Part shown: in pieces, positions 40,211-48,778 of the stretch
Position numbering within the stretch: the first letter of the stretch is position 1
How the letters are laid out: each line of letters begins with the position of its first letter
From: Nonomuraea spiralis
Lineage (GTDB): Bacteria > Actinomycetota > Actinomycetes > Streptosporangiales > Streptosporangiaceae
DNA: 64,000 nucleotides
Direction: 5' to 3'
Assembly: GCF_014648435.1 (NCBI RefSeq)
Contig: NZ_BMRC01000016.1
Span: 1 to 64,000, forward strand
Position numbers and translations under genes: made by a program
Notes under the pieces: generated by a model
What the model saw: the letters and a program-made list of their open reading frames with translations, nothing else
What the model was told of the DNA's origin: nothing
The model's database searches: none

Positions 40211-41646
40211 GCGATGATCAGTTCCACGGCGGCCTGGGCGTTGGCCCTGGCCGCCCCGTACGTGGCGATGTAGGCCGCGCTGTCGGGCCGCCAGACGGGC
40301 AGGCCCATCTCGATCACCGTCGCGTCCTGGCGGGCCGCCACCAGGGCGGAGACCAGTTCCTGGCTCTCCTGGTAGCGGTGGGCGTCCTTGACCACGATGA
40401 CCAGCGACCGGTTCGCGGCCTTGGCCAGCAGGGCGGGGACGTCGGCGGCCGCCGGCTCGACCCGGATGATCTCCGCGTCCGGCAGCCACGGGCCCACACC
40501 CCATGGCACGTTCCCCACGGCGATCGTGGGCGGGGTGTCCACCTCGATCACCAGGGGTTCGACCAGGGGTTCCGTCTCGCCGGTCAGCCGTACGGCGCGG
40601 CGGGCGGCGTGCAGGCCGACCCCGTTCTGCCCGGCGGCGACCACCTCGGGCGTGCCGAACCAGGAACGCAGGGCGCTGACCCGGTCGGCCGCCTCCTCCA
40701 GCCTGGCGGCCGGCAGGCGGCCCTCGGCCACCGCGGCCACGATCTCCGCGATGACCCGCTGGACGTCGTCCTCGCCGGGGATCGGGCCGAGGCAGATCAG
40801 GTCCGACCCGGCCGCGAGCGTGAGCACGGCGCCGTTGGCCAGGCCCACGCTCTTGGTGATCGCGTGCATGTCCAGCGCGTCCGTGATGACCACGCCGTCG
40901 TAACCGAGCTCGCCCCTGAGGAGCCCGGTCAACGCGGCGGCCGACAGGGTGGCCGGGGTGTCCCCGGTCACCACCGGCACCGCCACGTGCGCGGTCATCA
41001 CGGTCTTCGCGCCGGCCTCGATCGCCGCCCGGAACGGTGCGAGCTCGCGGGCCCGCAGCACGTCCAGGCCGACGTCCACGACGGGCACGGCCAGGTGGGA
41101 GTCCACCCGGGTGGCGCCGTGGCCGGGGAAGTGCTTGACGCAGGCGGCCACGTTCACCGACTGCAGCCCAGCGACCGCCGCGACCGTGTGCCTGGCCACC
41201 AGCGCCGGGTCGGCGCCGAACGACCTGGTCCCGATCACCGGGTTGTCGTCCTCGGTGTTGACGTCGGCGCTCGGCGCCAGGTCCAGGTTGATGCCGCACG
41301 CGGCCAGCTCCGACCCGATGGCGGCGTAGACCCGGCGGGTCAGGTCGACGTCGTCGACCGCCCCCAGCGCCGCGTTCCCCGGGTACGGGCTGCCCACGTG
41401 GTAGTCCAGCCTGGTGACGTCCCCGCCCTCCTCGTCGAGCGAGATGACGGGCTCGGCCGAGGCGCGCAACGCCGTGGTGAGCGACCTGACCTGGTCGGGA
41501 CTGGCGACGTTGAATCCGAAGAGCGTCACGCCGCCCAGGCCGTTGTCCAGCTCACGCAGCACCCAGTCGGGCGCAGTGGTGCCCTGGAAGGCGACGAGCA
41601 GCGTGCCGGCCGCGAGGCGACGCAGCCCCCGATCACTCTGACTCAT
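40207..41646 (-). CDS. nagZ: family 3 glycoside hydrolase, beta-N-acetylglucosaminidase type
   Basis: A 479-residue enzyme without a signal peptide, so cytoplasmic. The NagZ marker KHFPGHGATRVDSH includes the Asp182-His184 acid/base dyad, and the nucleophile is Asp256 in VVITDALDM. LDEEGGDVTRL is the conserved substrate region. NagZ releases GlcNAc from muropeptides or chito-oligosaccharides. After about residue 340 a C-terminal domain (TIAVGNVPWGVGPWLPDAEI) is present, as in two-domain GH3 phosphorylase/hydrolases. It is the last gene of the ABC transporter operon, so it probably cuts the imported N-acetylglucosaminide. Confidence 0.9.
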   Translation of the reverse strand: MSQSDRGLRRLAAGTLLVAFQGTTAPDWVLRELDNGLGGVTLFGFNVASPDQVRSLTTALRASAEPVISLDEEGGDVTRLDYHVGSPYPGNAALGAVDDVDLTRRVYAAIGSELAACGINLDLAPSADVNTEDDNPVIGTRSFGADPALVARHTVAAVAGLQSVNVAACVKHFPGHGATRVDSHLAVPVVDVGLDVLRARELAPFRAAIEAGAKTVMTAHVAVPVVTGDTPATLSAAALTGLLRGELGYDGVVITDALDMHAITKSVGLANGAVLTLAAGSDLICLGPIPGEDDVQRVIAEIVAAVAEGRLPAARLEEAADRVSALRSWFGTPEVVAAGQNGVGLHAARRAVRLTGETEPLVEPLVIEVDTPPTIAVGNVPWGVGPWLPDAEIIRVEPAAADVPALLAKAANRSLVIVVKDAHRYQESQELVSALVAARQDATVIEMGLPVWRPDSAAYIATYGAARANAQAAVELIIA

Positions 41647-41722
41647 GGCTCCTCATCACTCGAATGACGGCACGATCGGGTACGGCTCGGAGCAGCCCGA
41701 GCCGTACGAGGATCCGCGCCCT

Positions 41723-42574
41723 TTACCCCTTCACGGCCCCGGCCGTGAGACCGGTGACCATGCGGCGTTGTACCAGCAGGAAGAAGACGACCACCGGAAG
41801 GGTCATCAGGGTGGAACCGGCCATGATCGCGCCCCAGTCGACGCCCTTCTGGCCGAAGAAGTACTGCAGTGCGACCGGCATCGTGTACCCCTCGGAACCC
41901 GACATCAGGTAGAGGGCGAACACCAGATCGTTCCAGGCGGTGATGAAGGAGAAGATGCTCGTGGCCACCAACCCCGGCGCGACCAGCGGGAACAGCACCT
42001 TCCAGAACGTGGTCAGCCGGCTCGCGCCGTCGATCCACGCCGCTTCCTCCAGTGTCCGCGGCACCGCCGCCACGAACGTGCGCAACATCCAGATGCCGAA
42101 CGGCAGCGTCAGCGCGACCTGGGTGATGATCAGCCCGAGGAGCTGGTCACCGAGGCCGACCCGCTTGACCATCATGTACAGCGGGATGAGCAGGCCCTCC
42201 GACGGCAACATCTGCACGATCAGCAGGACGACCAGGAACGTGCCGCGTCCCTTGAAGCGGAACCGGGCGATCGCCGTGGCCGACAGCAGCGCGAAGACCG
42301 AGCCGATGAGCACGGTGCCGAGCGCCACGATCGCGCTGTTGCGCATGTAGAGCCAGATGGAGTTGTTGGCCACGCCCTCCGTCAGCACCCGCGCGAAGTG
42401 GTCGAACGTGAAGTGCGTCGGGAACGGGATGAACTCCGTCGTGAAGATCTGGTCGTTCTCCTTGAAGCCGGTGGAGACCATCCAGTAGACGGGGAAGACC
42501 GCGTAGAGGAAGACCAGCACGCCGGCTGTGTTCAGGAGGATCTTCCCGAGCTTCTTGCGGGCGAGCGGGTTCAC
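41723..42574 (-). CDS. sugar ABC transporter permease (MalG type)
   Basis: A 283-residue permease with six membrane spans and the EAA loop EEAAWIDGASRLTTFWKVLF. It begins VNPLARKKLGK at a GTG that overlaps the stop of the MalF-type gene (GTGA) and ends VTGLTAGAVKG. The longer frame to 43342 lies in the neighbouring gene and is spurious. Partner of the next gene. A shared ATPase from elsewhere is required because none is in the operon. Confidence 0.9.
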   Translation of the reverse strand: MNPLARKKLGKILLNTAGVLVFLYAVFPVYWMVSTGFKENDQIFTTEFIPFPTHFTFDHFARVLTEGVANNSIWLYMRNSAIVALGTVLIGSVFALLSATAIARFRFKGRGTFLVVLLIVQMLPSEGLLIPLYMMVKRVGLGDQLLGLIITQVALTLPFGIWMLRTFVAAVPRTLEEAAWIDGASRLTTFWKVLFPLVAPGLVATSIFSFITAWNDLVFALYLMSGSEGYTMPVALQYFFGQKGVDWGAIMAGSTLMTLPVVVFFLLVQRRMVTGLTAGAVKG

Positions 42575-43584
42575 ATCTCCTCCTGCTTCACGATCTGCCG
42601 GACGTACGCGACGGTGATGATGAGCAGGATGATCGTCAGCACGATGGAGATCGCCGCGCCCGTGCCCAGCTTCTGCGGGGGCTTGAACGCCTCCGCGACC
42701 GAGTACATCGACAGGTTGAAGCCGTCCCGGTTCGTCGGGCCGTTCATCAGCACGTAGAGCTGGCTGAAGACCTTGAAGTCCCAGATGATCGACAGGATCG
42801 TCAGGACGGCGAAGACCGGCTTGAGCAGCGGCAGGGTGATCTTCCTGAACGTCCGCCACGCCCCCGACCCGTCCACCTTCGCCGCCTCGTACAGCTCGGC
42901 CGGGATGCCCTTGAGGCCCGCCAGCACCGAGACCGCGATGAACGGGAACCCGGCCCACACCACGCACACGACCAGTGCGACGTAGAGCGGGAAGCTGTCG
43001 TTGAGCCAGGGGGTGCCGGTCCAGTCCTGCTGACCCGCCGGTGGCGCGGCCAGCCAGTCGGGCAGCAGGTTGAGCAGCCAGTTGACGATGCCGGACTCGG
43101 CGTCGAAGAGCGAGCGCCAGATGACGCCCTGCGCGACCGGCGGCACGGCCCAGGCGAACATGCACCCGATGACCACGAACAGGGACATCCTCTTGCCGAG
43201 CTTGTTCAGCAGTACGCCGACCGCGGTGCCCACGATCAGGGTGAGGCTGACGGCGACGAAGGCGAACACCACGGTGTTGCGCAGCGCCGACCAGAAGATG
43301 TCGTTGGAGAGGATCTTCTCGAAGTTGTCCAGGCCCACCCATTCAGCGGGCCTGCTGCCCCTGATCTGCGCGAGTCCGACCTTCTGGAAGGCCATCACGA
43401 CGAGCTGGAACATCGGGTAAAGCAGCAGTACCGCGATGACCAGCAGACCGGGGACGAGCAGGACGTACGGGATGCTCCAGGAGGGCATCCCGCTGCTCTT
43501 GACGGGTCCGCCGCCCTTCTTACGGCGGCGCCCCGGGGCGGGGGACGAGCCCCTGCCCCGGGTGACCGTAGTCGTGTTCGCCAT
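42571..43584 (-). CDS. sugar ABC transporter permease (MalF type)
   Basis: A 337-residue permease with a basic N-terminal tail (RGRGSSPAPGRRRKKGGGP), six spans, WVGLDNFEKILSND typical of MalF-type proteins, and the EAA loop YEAAKVDGSGAWRTFRKITL. Only two bases separate it from the binding-protein gene, so the operon is binding protein, MalF, MalG, then nagZ. With NagZ and ROK context the substrate is likely chitobiose, another GlcNAc oligomer or a muropeptide sugar. Confidence 0.9.
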   Translation of the reverse strand: MANTTTVTRGRGSSPAPGRRRKKGGGPVKSSGMPSWSIPYVLLVPGLLVIAVLLLYPMFQLVVMAFQKVGLAQIRGSRPAEWVGLDNFEKILSNDIFWSALRNTVVFAFVAVSLTLIVGTAVGVLLNKLGKRMSLFVVIGCMFAWAVPPVAQGVIWRSLFDAESGIVNWLLNLLPDWLAAPPAGQQDWTGTPWLNDSFPLYVALVVCVVWAGFPFIAVSVLAGLKGIPAELYEAAKVDGSGAWRTFRKITLPLLKPVFAVLTILSIIWDFKVFSQLYVLMNGPTNRDGFNLSMYSVAEAFKPPQKLGTGAAISIVLTIILLIITVAYVRQIVKQEEM

Positions 43585-43586
43585 CG

Positions 43587-44909
43587 TTACTGGTTCAGGA
43601 TCTCTTCGAGTTCCTTGTTGGCGTCAGCGAGAGCCGCGGCGGTGTCCTTCTTGCCCTCGATGACGGCGCGCGCCGCGTTCTGCAGCACGGCCTTGGTGGC
43701 GTCGGCCTCGGACCAGTTCGGGTCGGCCGGGAACGCCTTGGCCTTGGCGAAGGCCTGGGCGAACGGACCCTGTGCCGGGTCCTCGTTCAGCGCTGCCAGG
43801 GTGTCGGGGTAGACAGGCAGCAGGCCGCCTTCCTTGGCGTAGCGGTCGGCCCAGGTCTTGCTGGTGGCGAGCTTGATGTACTCCTTGCCGAGGTCGGCCT
43901 CCTTGGTGCCGCCCCACAGCGCGATGTCGTTGCCGCCGAAGAAGGACGGGGCCAGGCCGCCGGTCTTGGCGGGCAGCGGGAAGAAGCCGAGCTTGTCGCC
44001 CTTCAGCTTGCCCTTGGAGTCTTCCTCGATGCCGGGCAGGTCCCAGCCGGCGGTGAGGTACATCGCCACCTTGTTGTTGGCGAAGCGCTTGCGGATGTCG
44101 ACCGTGTTCAGCGTCAGGTTCGCCTTGCCGGACAGGCCGTCCTTGACCAGACCGGTGTAGGTCTCGAAGCCCTTGGTGAAGCCGGGCTCGGTCAGCTTGC
44201 CGACCCACTTGTCGCCTTCCTTGACGGCGAACTCGCCGCCCTCGGACCAGGCGAAAGCGGCCAGCAGGTGGTTGGCGTCGGAGCCGCCGTTGAAGGCGAA
44301 GCCGTCGACGCCGGCGCCCTTGGCCTTCTGGATCTTCTTGCCCGCGGCCACGAGCTCGTCCCAGGTCTTCGGAACCTCGATCTTGAGGTCCGCGAACCAG
44401 TCCTTGCGGTAGAGGACGGCGCGGGCGCCGGCGCCCCACGGGATGCCGTAGACCTCGCCGTCGACCGTCTCGTAGCCGTAGAGGTTCTCGGGGATCTGCG
44501 CCCGGTCGCCCTCGTGGGCGATGTCAGTGATCGGGGTGAGCGCGTCCTGGCTCTGCCACATGGGGACCTGGTCGTTGCCGATCTCGGTCACGTCCGGGCC
44601 GGCGCCCGTCGCGGCGGCCGCGAACTTGTCGGCCACCTGCGGCCACGGGATCCACTCAAGCTTGACCTCGGCGCCGGTCTGAGTCTTGAACTCGGCGTTG
44701 AGCTCTTCCATGTACTTGGCCGCGGCCGGGTTGCTGTCACCGAGGCGCCAAACACTGAGCGTCTTGCCCGCGAACTTGGGTCCACTAGAGGCGGGGGCGG
44801 CAGCCGTGCTGGACGACGGCTTCGGCTCCTCGCCGGACCCACAGGCAGCCAGGCCCAGGGCCAGGGCGGCCGTGGTGACCGTAGTGGCTGTGATCTTCGC
44901 GATCCTCAC
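43587..44909 (-). CDS. sugar ABC transporter substrate-binding lipoprotein
   Basis: A 440-residue family-1 solute-binding lipoprotein: signal peptide VRIAKITATTVTTAALALGL, lipobox LAAC, then a Ser/Pro-rich linker and the binding fold (LSVWRLGDSNPAAAKYMEEL, YGYETVDGEVYGIPWGAGAR, KVAMYLTAGWDLPG). The GTG start at 44909 has GGGAGA eight bases upstream; a longer frame to 44963 lacks a signal-like start. First gene of the operon, divergent from ROK paralogue 2, with a palindromic site between them. Confidence 0.9.
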   Translation of the reverse strand: MRIAKITATTVTTAALALGLAACGSGEEPKPSSSTAAAPASSGPKFAGKTLSVWRLGDSNPAAAKYMEELNAEFKTQTGAEVKLEWIPWPQVADKFAAAATGAGPDVTEIGNDQVPMWQSQDALTPITDIAHEGDRAQIPENLYGYETVDGEVYGIPWGAGARAVLYRKDWFADLKIEVPKTWDELVAAGKKIQKAKGAGVDGFAFNGGSDANHLLAAFAWSEGGEFAVKEGDKWVGKLTEPGFTKGFETYTGLVKDGLSGKANLTLNTVDIRKRFANNKVAMYLTAGWDLPGIEEDSKGKLKGDKLGFFPLPAKTGGLAPSFFGGNDIALWGGTKEADLGKEYIKLATSKTWADRYAKEGGLLPVYPDTLAALNEDPAQGPFAQAFAKAKAFPADPNWSEADATKAVLQNAARAVIEGKKDTAAALADANKELEEILNQ

Positions 44910-44980
44910 AGGGTTCTCCCTTCCCGGGTGCTGGCCTACGGTCCGCACCAGGCTGATCGTCAAATGCCGAACGACGCTGT

Positions 44981-45002
44981 TAAACTAACAAGAAACTTTC
45001 TT
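44981..45002. promoter_or_regulatory. ROK operator between the transporter operon and rok gene 2
   Basis: TAAACTAACAAGAAACTTTC followed by TT contains the 13-bp palindrome AAGAAACTTTCTT (44990-45002). A related stretch precedes ROK gene 1 (from 38837), sharing 15 of 22 positions. TAAACT could at the same time be a -10 box. Confidence 0.55.
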
Positions 45003-45046
45003 AAAAGAAACGCTCGTTAGCCATTCGTGACGAGAGGGGTGCGGTA

Positions 45047-46195
45047 ATGAGTCGAAGCCCGGGGATCCCCCGGTTGCTGCGCAGGTTGAACGACCGCTCG
45101 GCACTTGAACTCCTCCTCGCGGACGGCCCGCTGACCCGCGCCGAACTGGGAGAGCGAACGGGGCTATCCAAGGTAACCGCAGGTCAGCTGCTGGCTCGCC
45201 TGGAAGAACGGGGCCTCGTGGAGGTCGCGGGCGAGCGCGCGGGAGGCAGAGGTCCCCACGCCGCCCTGTACGCCGTGGTTCCCTCCAGCGCGTACGTCGC
45301 CGGGCTGGAGGTGCTGCCCGAGAGCCTCACCGTCGGTGTGGCGGACATCACAGGTAAAATCGTTGTCGAGGTGACGGTCAACCCCTCCGACGGCCGGGAT
45401 CCCGTCAAGGCGGTCCACTCGGCCGTGCAGCGGGCCTGCGCCACGGCCAGCGTCGAGCTCTCCCAGCTCCGCTCCTTCGTCATCGGCACCAGAGGCGTCG
45501 TCGATCCCCGCAGCGGCGACGTGCGCTGGTCCTACGACCTGCCCGACTGGCACGTCGGCGTACTGGCCAGCCTCCGCGAGACCCTGGGCGCCTCGGTGAC
45601 CATAGAGAACGACGTCAACCTGGTCGCCCTCGCCGAGAGCCGCTACGGCGCCGCCGTCGGCCGCGACGACTTCGTGGTCATCTGGGCCGGCGTCGGCCAG
45701 GGTCTCGGCGTGATGCTCGGCGGCAGGCTGCACCGCGGCATCACCGGCGGCGCGGGCGAGATCGGCTGGCTGCCGGTGCCGGGCGAGCCGCTGCCCGCCG
45801 ACGTGTCGCAGCCGCAGTCGGGTTCCTTCCAGCGCCTGGTGGGCCATGACGCCCTGCGCGGCCTGGCCGGCGAGCACGGCGTGATCGGCTACACCGTGCC
45901 CGACCTGGTACGCAACGGCGACGAGCACTACCTCGACGAGGTCGCGGGCCGCCTGGCCGTGGGCGCCGCGGCCGTGGCCGTCGTGCTCGACCCCGAGCTG
46001 ATCGTGCTCAGCGGCGACGTCGGGCGGGCCGGCGGCGAACGGCTGGCCGCCAAGGTCCAGGAGGCCGTGGCCCGCGTGTGCCCGAGCCAGCCGACCGTGC
46101 TGACGACCAAGGTGACCGGGAACGCGGTGCTGCGCGGGGCCATGGTCGCCGCCCTTGAGCAGGCCCGGGAGCAGGTTTTCTCCGACACTGTGTGA
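45047..46195 (+). CDS. ROK-family transcriptional repressor (paralogue 2)
   Basis: A 382-residue paralogue of the product encoded at 38881: the head (RSPGIPRLLRRLNDRSALEL, LTRAELGERTGLSKVTAGQL) and most of the ROK domain align without gaps. It also lacks the zinc cysteines and has EIGW in place of EIGH. Divergent from the binding-protein gene, with the AAGAAACTTTCTT palindrome between, so it most likely controls that operon and itself. The VanX-type gene follows 12 bases after its stop and may be in the same transcript. Confidence 0.9.
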   Translation: MSRSPGIPRLLRRLNDRSALELLLADGPLTRAELGERTGLSKVTAGQLLARLEERGLVEVAGERAGGRGPHAALYAVVPSSAYVAGLEVLPESLTVGVADITGKIVVEVTVNPSDGRDPVKAVHSAVQRACATASVELSQLRSFVIGTRGVVDPRSGDVRWSYDLPDWHVGVLASLRETLGASVTIENDVNLVALAESRYGAAVGRDDFVVIWAGVGQGLGVMLGGRLHRGITGGAGEIGWLPVPGEPLPADVSQPQSGSFQRLVGHDALRGLAGEHGVIGYTVPDLVRNGDEHYLDEVAGRLAVGAAAVAVVLDPELIVLSGDVGRAGGERLAAKVQEAVARVCPSQPTVLTTKVTGNAVLRGAMVAALEQAREQVFSDTV

Positions 46196-46207
46196 GAATT
46201 TCTGCCC

Positions 46208-46864
46208 ATGTGGCAGCTCGACACCGACGTAGTCCTCATCTCCGACCCGCGTGTGACCGCGATCCCCGTACGGGAGTGCGGCGAGCCGCTGGCTGACGTA
46301 CGCGGGCGGCTGCGGGTCGACAAGCGCATGGCCGACCGCGACGGCGCGTACGCGCATCTGCGCGCGGGCCTGCTCGACCGCCTGGAACAGGCCGAGCGCG
46401 ACCTTCCCGAGGGCTTCCACCTGCTGATCGTCGAGGGCTACCGCCCGATCGCCACCCAGCGCCGCATCTTCGAGGGCTACCGCGCCGAGCTGCTGGACGC
46501 CTACCCCGGCATGACGCCCGAGCAGTCCCACGTCGCGGCGAGCCGCTACGTCTCGCCCGTGGAAGTCGCCCCCCACACCGCCGGCGCAGCCGTCGACCTG
46601 ACCCTGTGCGCGCCCGACGGCACCGAGTACGACATGGGCACCCAGGTCAACGACAACCCCGAGGAGAGCGGCGGCGCCTGCTACACGGCCGCGGCGGGCA
46701 TCCCGGCCGAGGCCCGCGTCCACCGCGAGATCCTGGCCGCCGCCCTGGAGCCCGTGGGCCTGGTCAACTACCCGACCGAGTGGTGGCACTGGTCGTACGG
46801 CGACCGCTACTGGGCCATGTCCACCGGCGCCCCCGCCGCCCTGTACGGTCCTGCCCCCTTCTAG
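46208..46864 (+). CDS. D-alanyl-D-alanine dipeptidase (VanX/DdpX family)
   Basis: A 218-residue M15D zinc dipeptidase that splits D-Ala-D-Ala. All active-site residues are present with VanX spacing: Arg79 in EGYRP, His123 and Asp130 in PHTAGAAVD, Glu191 and His194 in TEWWHWSYGDRYWA. Without a signal peptide it is cytoplasmic. No VanH or VanA ligase lies nearby, so a glycopeptide-resistance operon is not indicated; the link with NagZ and a ROK repressor suggests recovery of D-Ala from recycled wall peptides. The ATG has no clear ribosome site; a weak GAGAAT lies eight bases upstream. Confidence 0.88.
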   Translation: MWQLDTDVVLISDPRVTAIPVRECGEPLADVRGRLRVDKRMADRDGAYAHLRAGLLDRLEQAERDLPEGFHLLIVEGYRPIATQRRIFEGYRAELLDAYPGMTPEQSHVAASRYVSPVEVAPHTAGAAVDLTLCAPDGTEYDMGTQVNDNPEESGGACYTAAAGIPAEARVHREILAAALEPVGLVNYPTEWWHWSYGDRYWAMSTGAPAALYGPAPF

Positions 46865-46936
46865 CCAGGTTTTCCACAGGCGGCGGTACGGGCACAACCT
46901 CAAGCGGAGGCTTCTGGACTCCCCAGCGAGGTGTGC

Positions 46937-48022
46937 ATGGTTCCGTTGATCGGGATCGAAGAGGAATACCTCGTCGTCGATCCCCGCACCCGCCACGTGG
47001 TCCCCCGAGCGGCCGACGTCCTGGCCGCCGCGACGGACATGCTCGACGTGGCCTACGAGATCACCCGTTTCCAGGTGGAGGCCCGCACGCCACCCTCCGC
47101 CGACCTGAGCGAACTGGGCTCCCACCTGCGGGCGGCCCGGAAGGAGGTGGCCCAAGCGGCCCGGTCGTGCGGTCTGGCGGTGGTGGCCAGCGGCATCCCG
47201 GTGCTCGGCGACGTCATGTCCCCGCCGCTCACCGACGACCACCGCTACCTACAGGGCAAGGAGCTCTACCGGGCGTTGCAGGACGAGATCAGCATCTGCG
47301 CCCTGCACGTGCACGTCGACGTACCGGACGAGGAGGTCGCCGTGTACGTCGGCAACCATCTGAGACCCTGGCTGCCGACGCTGATCGCGCTGGCCGCCAA
47401 CTCGCCCTTCTTCGTGGGCCGCGACACCGGGTACGCGTCCTGGCGGGTGATCAGCTGGGGACGGTGGCCGGTGTCCGGCGCGCCGCCGTACTTCCCGACG
47501 TTCGCCGACTACGAGCTGGCGCTGCGGGCGTTGTCGGAGTCGGGCGCGCTGATGGACCCCAAGACGGTCTTCTGGGACACTCGTCCGTCGCCGCGGTTGC
47601 CGACGGTCGAGATCCGGGTGGCCGACGTGCCGCTCGACGTGAGCGACAGCCTGACGATCATCGGCCTGATCCGGGCCCTGGTCGTGACCGCCCTGCGGGC
47701 GGTGGCGCGCGGCGACCGCGGGCTGCCGATCCCGTCGGAGGTGTTGCGGGCCGCCTACTGGCGGGCTGCCCGTGACGGGCTGGTCGGCGACAGCCTCGAC
47801 GTGCGGCACGGCACGCTCGTGCCCGCGACGGTGATGGCCCGACGCCTGTTCGCCCACGTACGTCTCGCGCTGGCCGAGGCCGGCGACCTGTCCTTCACCG
47901 AGGAGGGCCTGGAACGGCTGCTGCGCAAGGGGTCGGGCGCGGTACGCCAGCGGCGGGTGCACGCCCGCGGCAACGACCTGGCCGACGTCGTGGACGACCT
48001 GATCGAGGCCACCGTCGCCTGA
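46937..48022 (+). CDS. carboxylate-amine ligase (YbdK / glutamate-cysteine ligase 2 family)
   Basis: A 361-residue ATP-grasp-like ligase of the GCS2 family. It begins MVPLIGIEEEYLVVDP, with the ATP/metal-binding GIEEEYLVVD motif, then FQVEARTPPSADL, ALHVHVDVPDEEVAV with metal ligands, and NSPFFVGRDTGYASWR. Such proteins join glutamate to cysteine weakly or to another amine; in mycothiol-using actinobacteria the physiological product is uncertain. Start ATG 46937, after GCGAGG; an in-frame GTG six bases earlier is possible. Convergent with the TSUP exporter gene. Confidence 0.88.
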   Translation: MVPLIGIEEEYLVVDPRTRHVVPRAADVLAAATDMLDVAYEITRFQVEARTPPSADLSELGSHLRAARKEVAQAARSCGLAVVASGIPVLGDVMSPPLTDDHRYLQGKELYRALQDEISICALHVHVDVPDEEVAVYVGNHLRPWLPTLIALAANSPFFVGRDTGYASWRVISWGRWPVSGAPPYFPTFADYELALRALSESGALMDPKTVFWDTRPSPRLPTVEIRVADVPLDVSDSLTIIGLIRALVVTALRAVARGDRGLPIPSEVLRAAYWRAARDGLVGDSLDVRHGTLVPATVMARRLFAHVRLALAEAGDLSFTEEGLERLLRKGSGAVRQRRVHARGNDLADVVDDLIEATVA

Positions 48023-48031
48023 ACCGCCCGT

Positions 48032-48778
48032 CTACCGCAGCGCGAGCACCGCCGCCACGCCGAGGCCGAAGGCCACGACGACGCCGCGCAACACGTTCGG
48101 CGGCATCAGCCGGGCCACGCGGGTGCCGAGGAAGCCACCCGCCAGGCTGGCCGGCGCGACCACCGCCACCGCCTGCCACTCCACCGGCCCGAACAACGCG
48201 AACGCCACCACCGCCACCGTACTGATGACCAGCGACAACGCGGCCCGTACGGCGTTGACCCGGTGCAGGTCGTCGTGCAGGAACATGCCGAGCACGGCCA
48301 GCAGCAGCACGCCCATGCCGCCGTTGAAGTAGGCGCCGTAGCAACCGCCCAGGAACACCCCGGCGTACACCAGCCTGCTCGGGGCCTGCCCGGCCGCGCC
48401 GCCGAAGCGGGACCGCAACCACGGCTGGGCCAGCAGCGCGAGGCTGGCGAAGGTCACCAGCCACGGCACCAGCGAGTCGAACAGCCGGCCCGGCGTGAGC
48501 AGCAGCAGCGCGCTGCCCGCGGCCGCGCCCGCCGTCGTCGCGGCCGACAGTGTCACCACCCGGCGCCGCTGCCCCCGCAGCTCGGCGCGGTACCCGAGCA
48601 CGCCGCCCAGGTAGCCGGGCCACAGGGCCACCGCGTTGGTCACCGACGCCGTGATGCTCGGGTAGCCGAAGGCCATCAGCGCCGGGAAGGAGATGAGCGT
48701 GCCGCCGCCGGCCAGGGCGTTGACCGCCCCCGCCAGCAGCCCGGCACCGGCCAGGAACGCGAGATCGGCGAGCGTCAT
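48032..48778 (-). CDS. TSUP-family (TauE/SafE) membrane transporter
   Basis: A 248-residue protein with seven or eight hydrophobic spans in two repeats: LAGAGLLAGAVNALAGGGTL and SFPALMAFGYPSITASVTNA in the first, FLGGCYGAYFNGGMGVLLLA in the second, the duplicated glycine-rich TSUP motif. The family exports sulfite, sulfoacetate or other organosulfur anions. ATG overlaps the gamma-glutamyltransferase stop, so the two are coupled; this hints that the enzyme releases a sulfur compound that is then exported. Substrate not known. Confidence 0.88.
   Translation of the reverse strand: MTLADLAFLAGAGLLAGAVNALAGGGTLISFPALMAFGYPSITASVTNAVALWPGYLGGVLGYRAELRGQRRRVVTLSAATTAGAAAGSALLLLTPGRLFDSLVPWLVTFASLALLAQPWLRSRFGGAAGQAPSRLVYAGVFLGGCYGAYFNGGMGVLLLAVLGMFLHDDLHRVNAVRAALSLVISTVAVVAFALFGPVEWQAVAVVAPASLAGGFLGTRVARLMPPNVLRGVVVAFGLGVAAVLALR

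Noticed and set aside
46208..46864. Glycopeptide-resistance (van) operon
   Set aside because: Only a VanX-type dipeptidase is present; no VanH dehydrogenase, VanA-type ligase or VanRS pair lies nearby.
45164..47242. 692-codon open frame on the minus strand
   Set aside because: It spans ROK, VanX and ligase genes antisense and has no domain signature.
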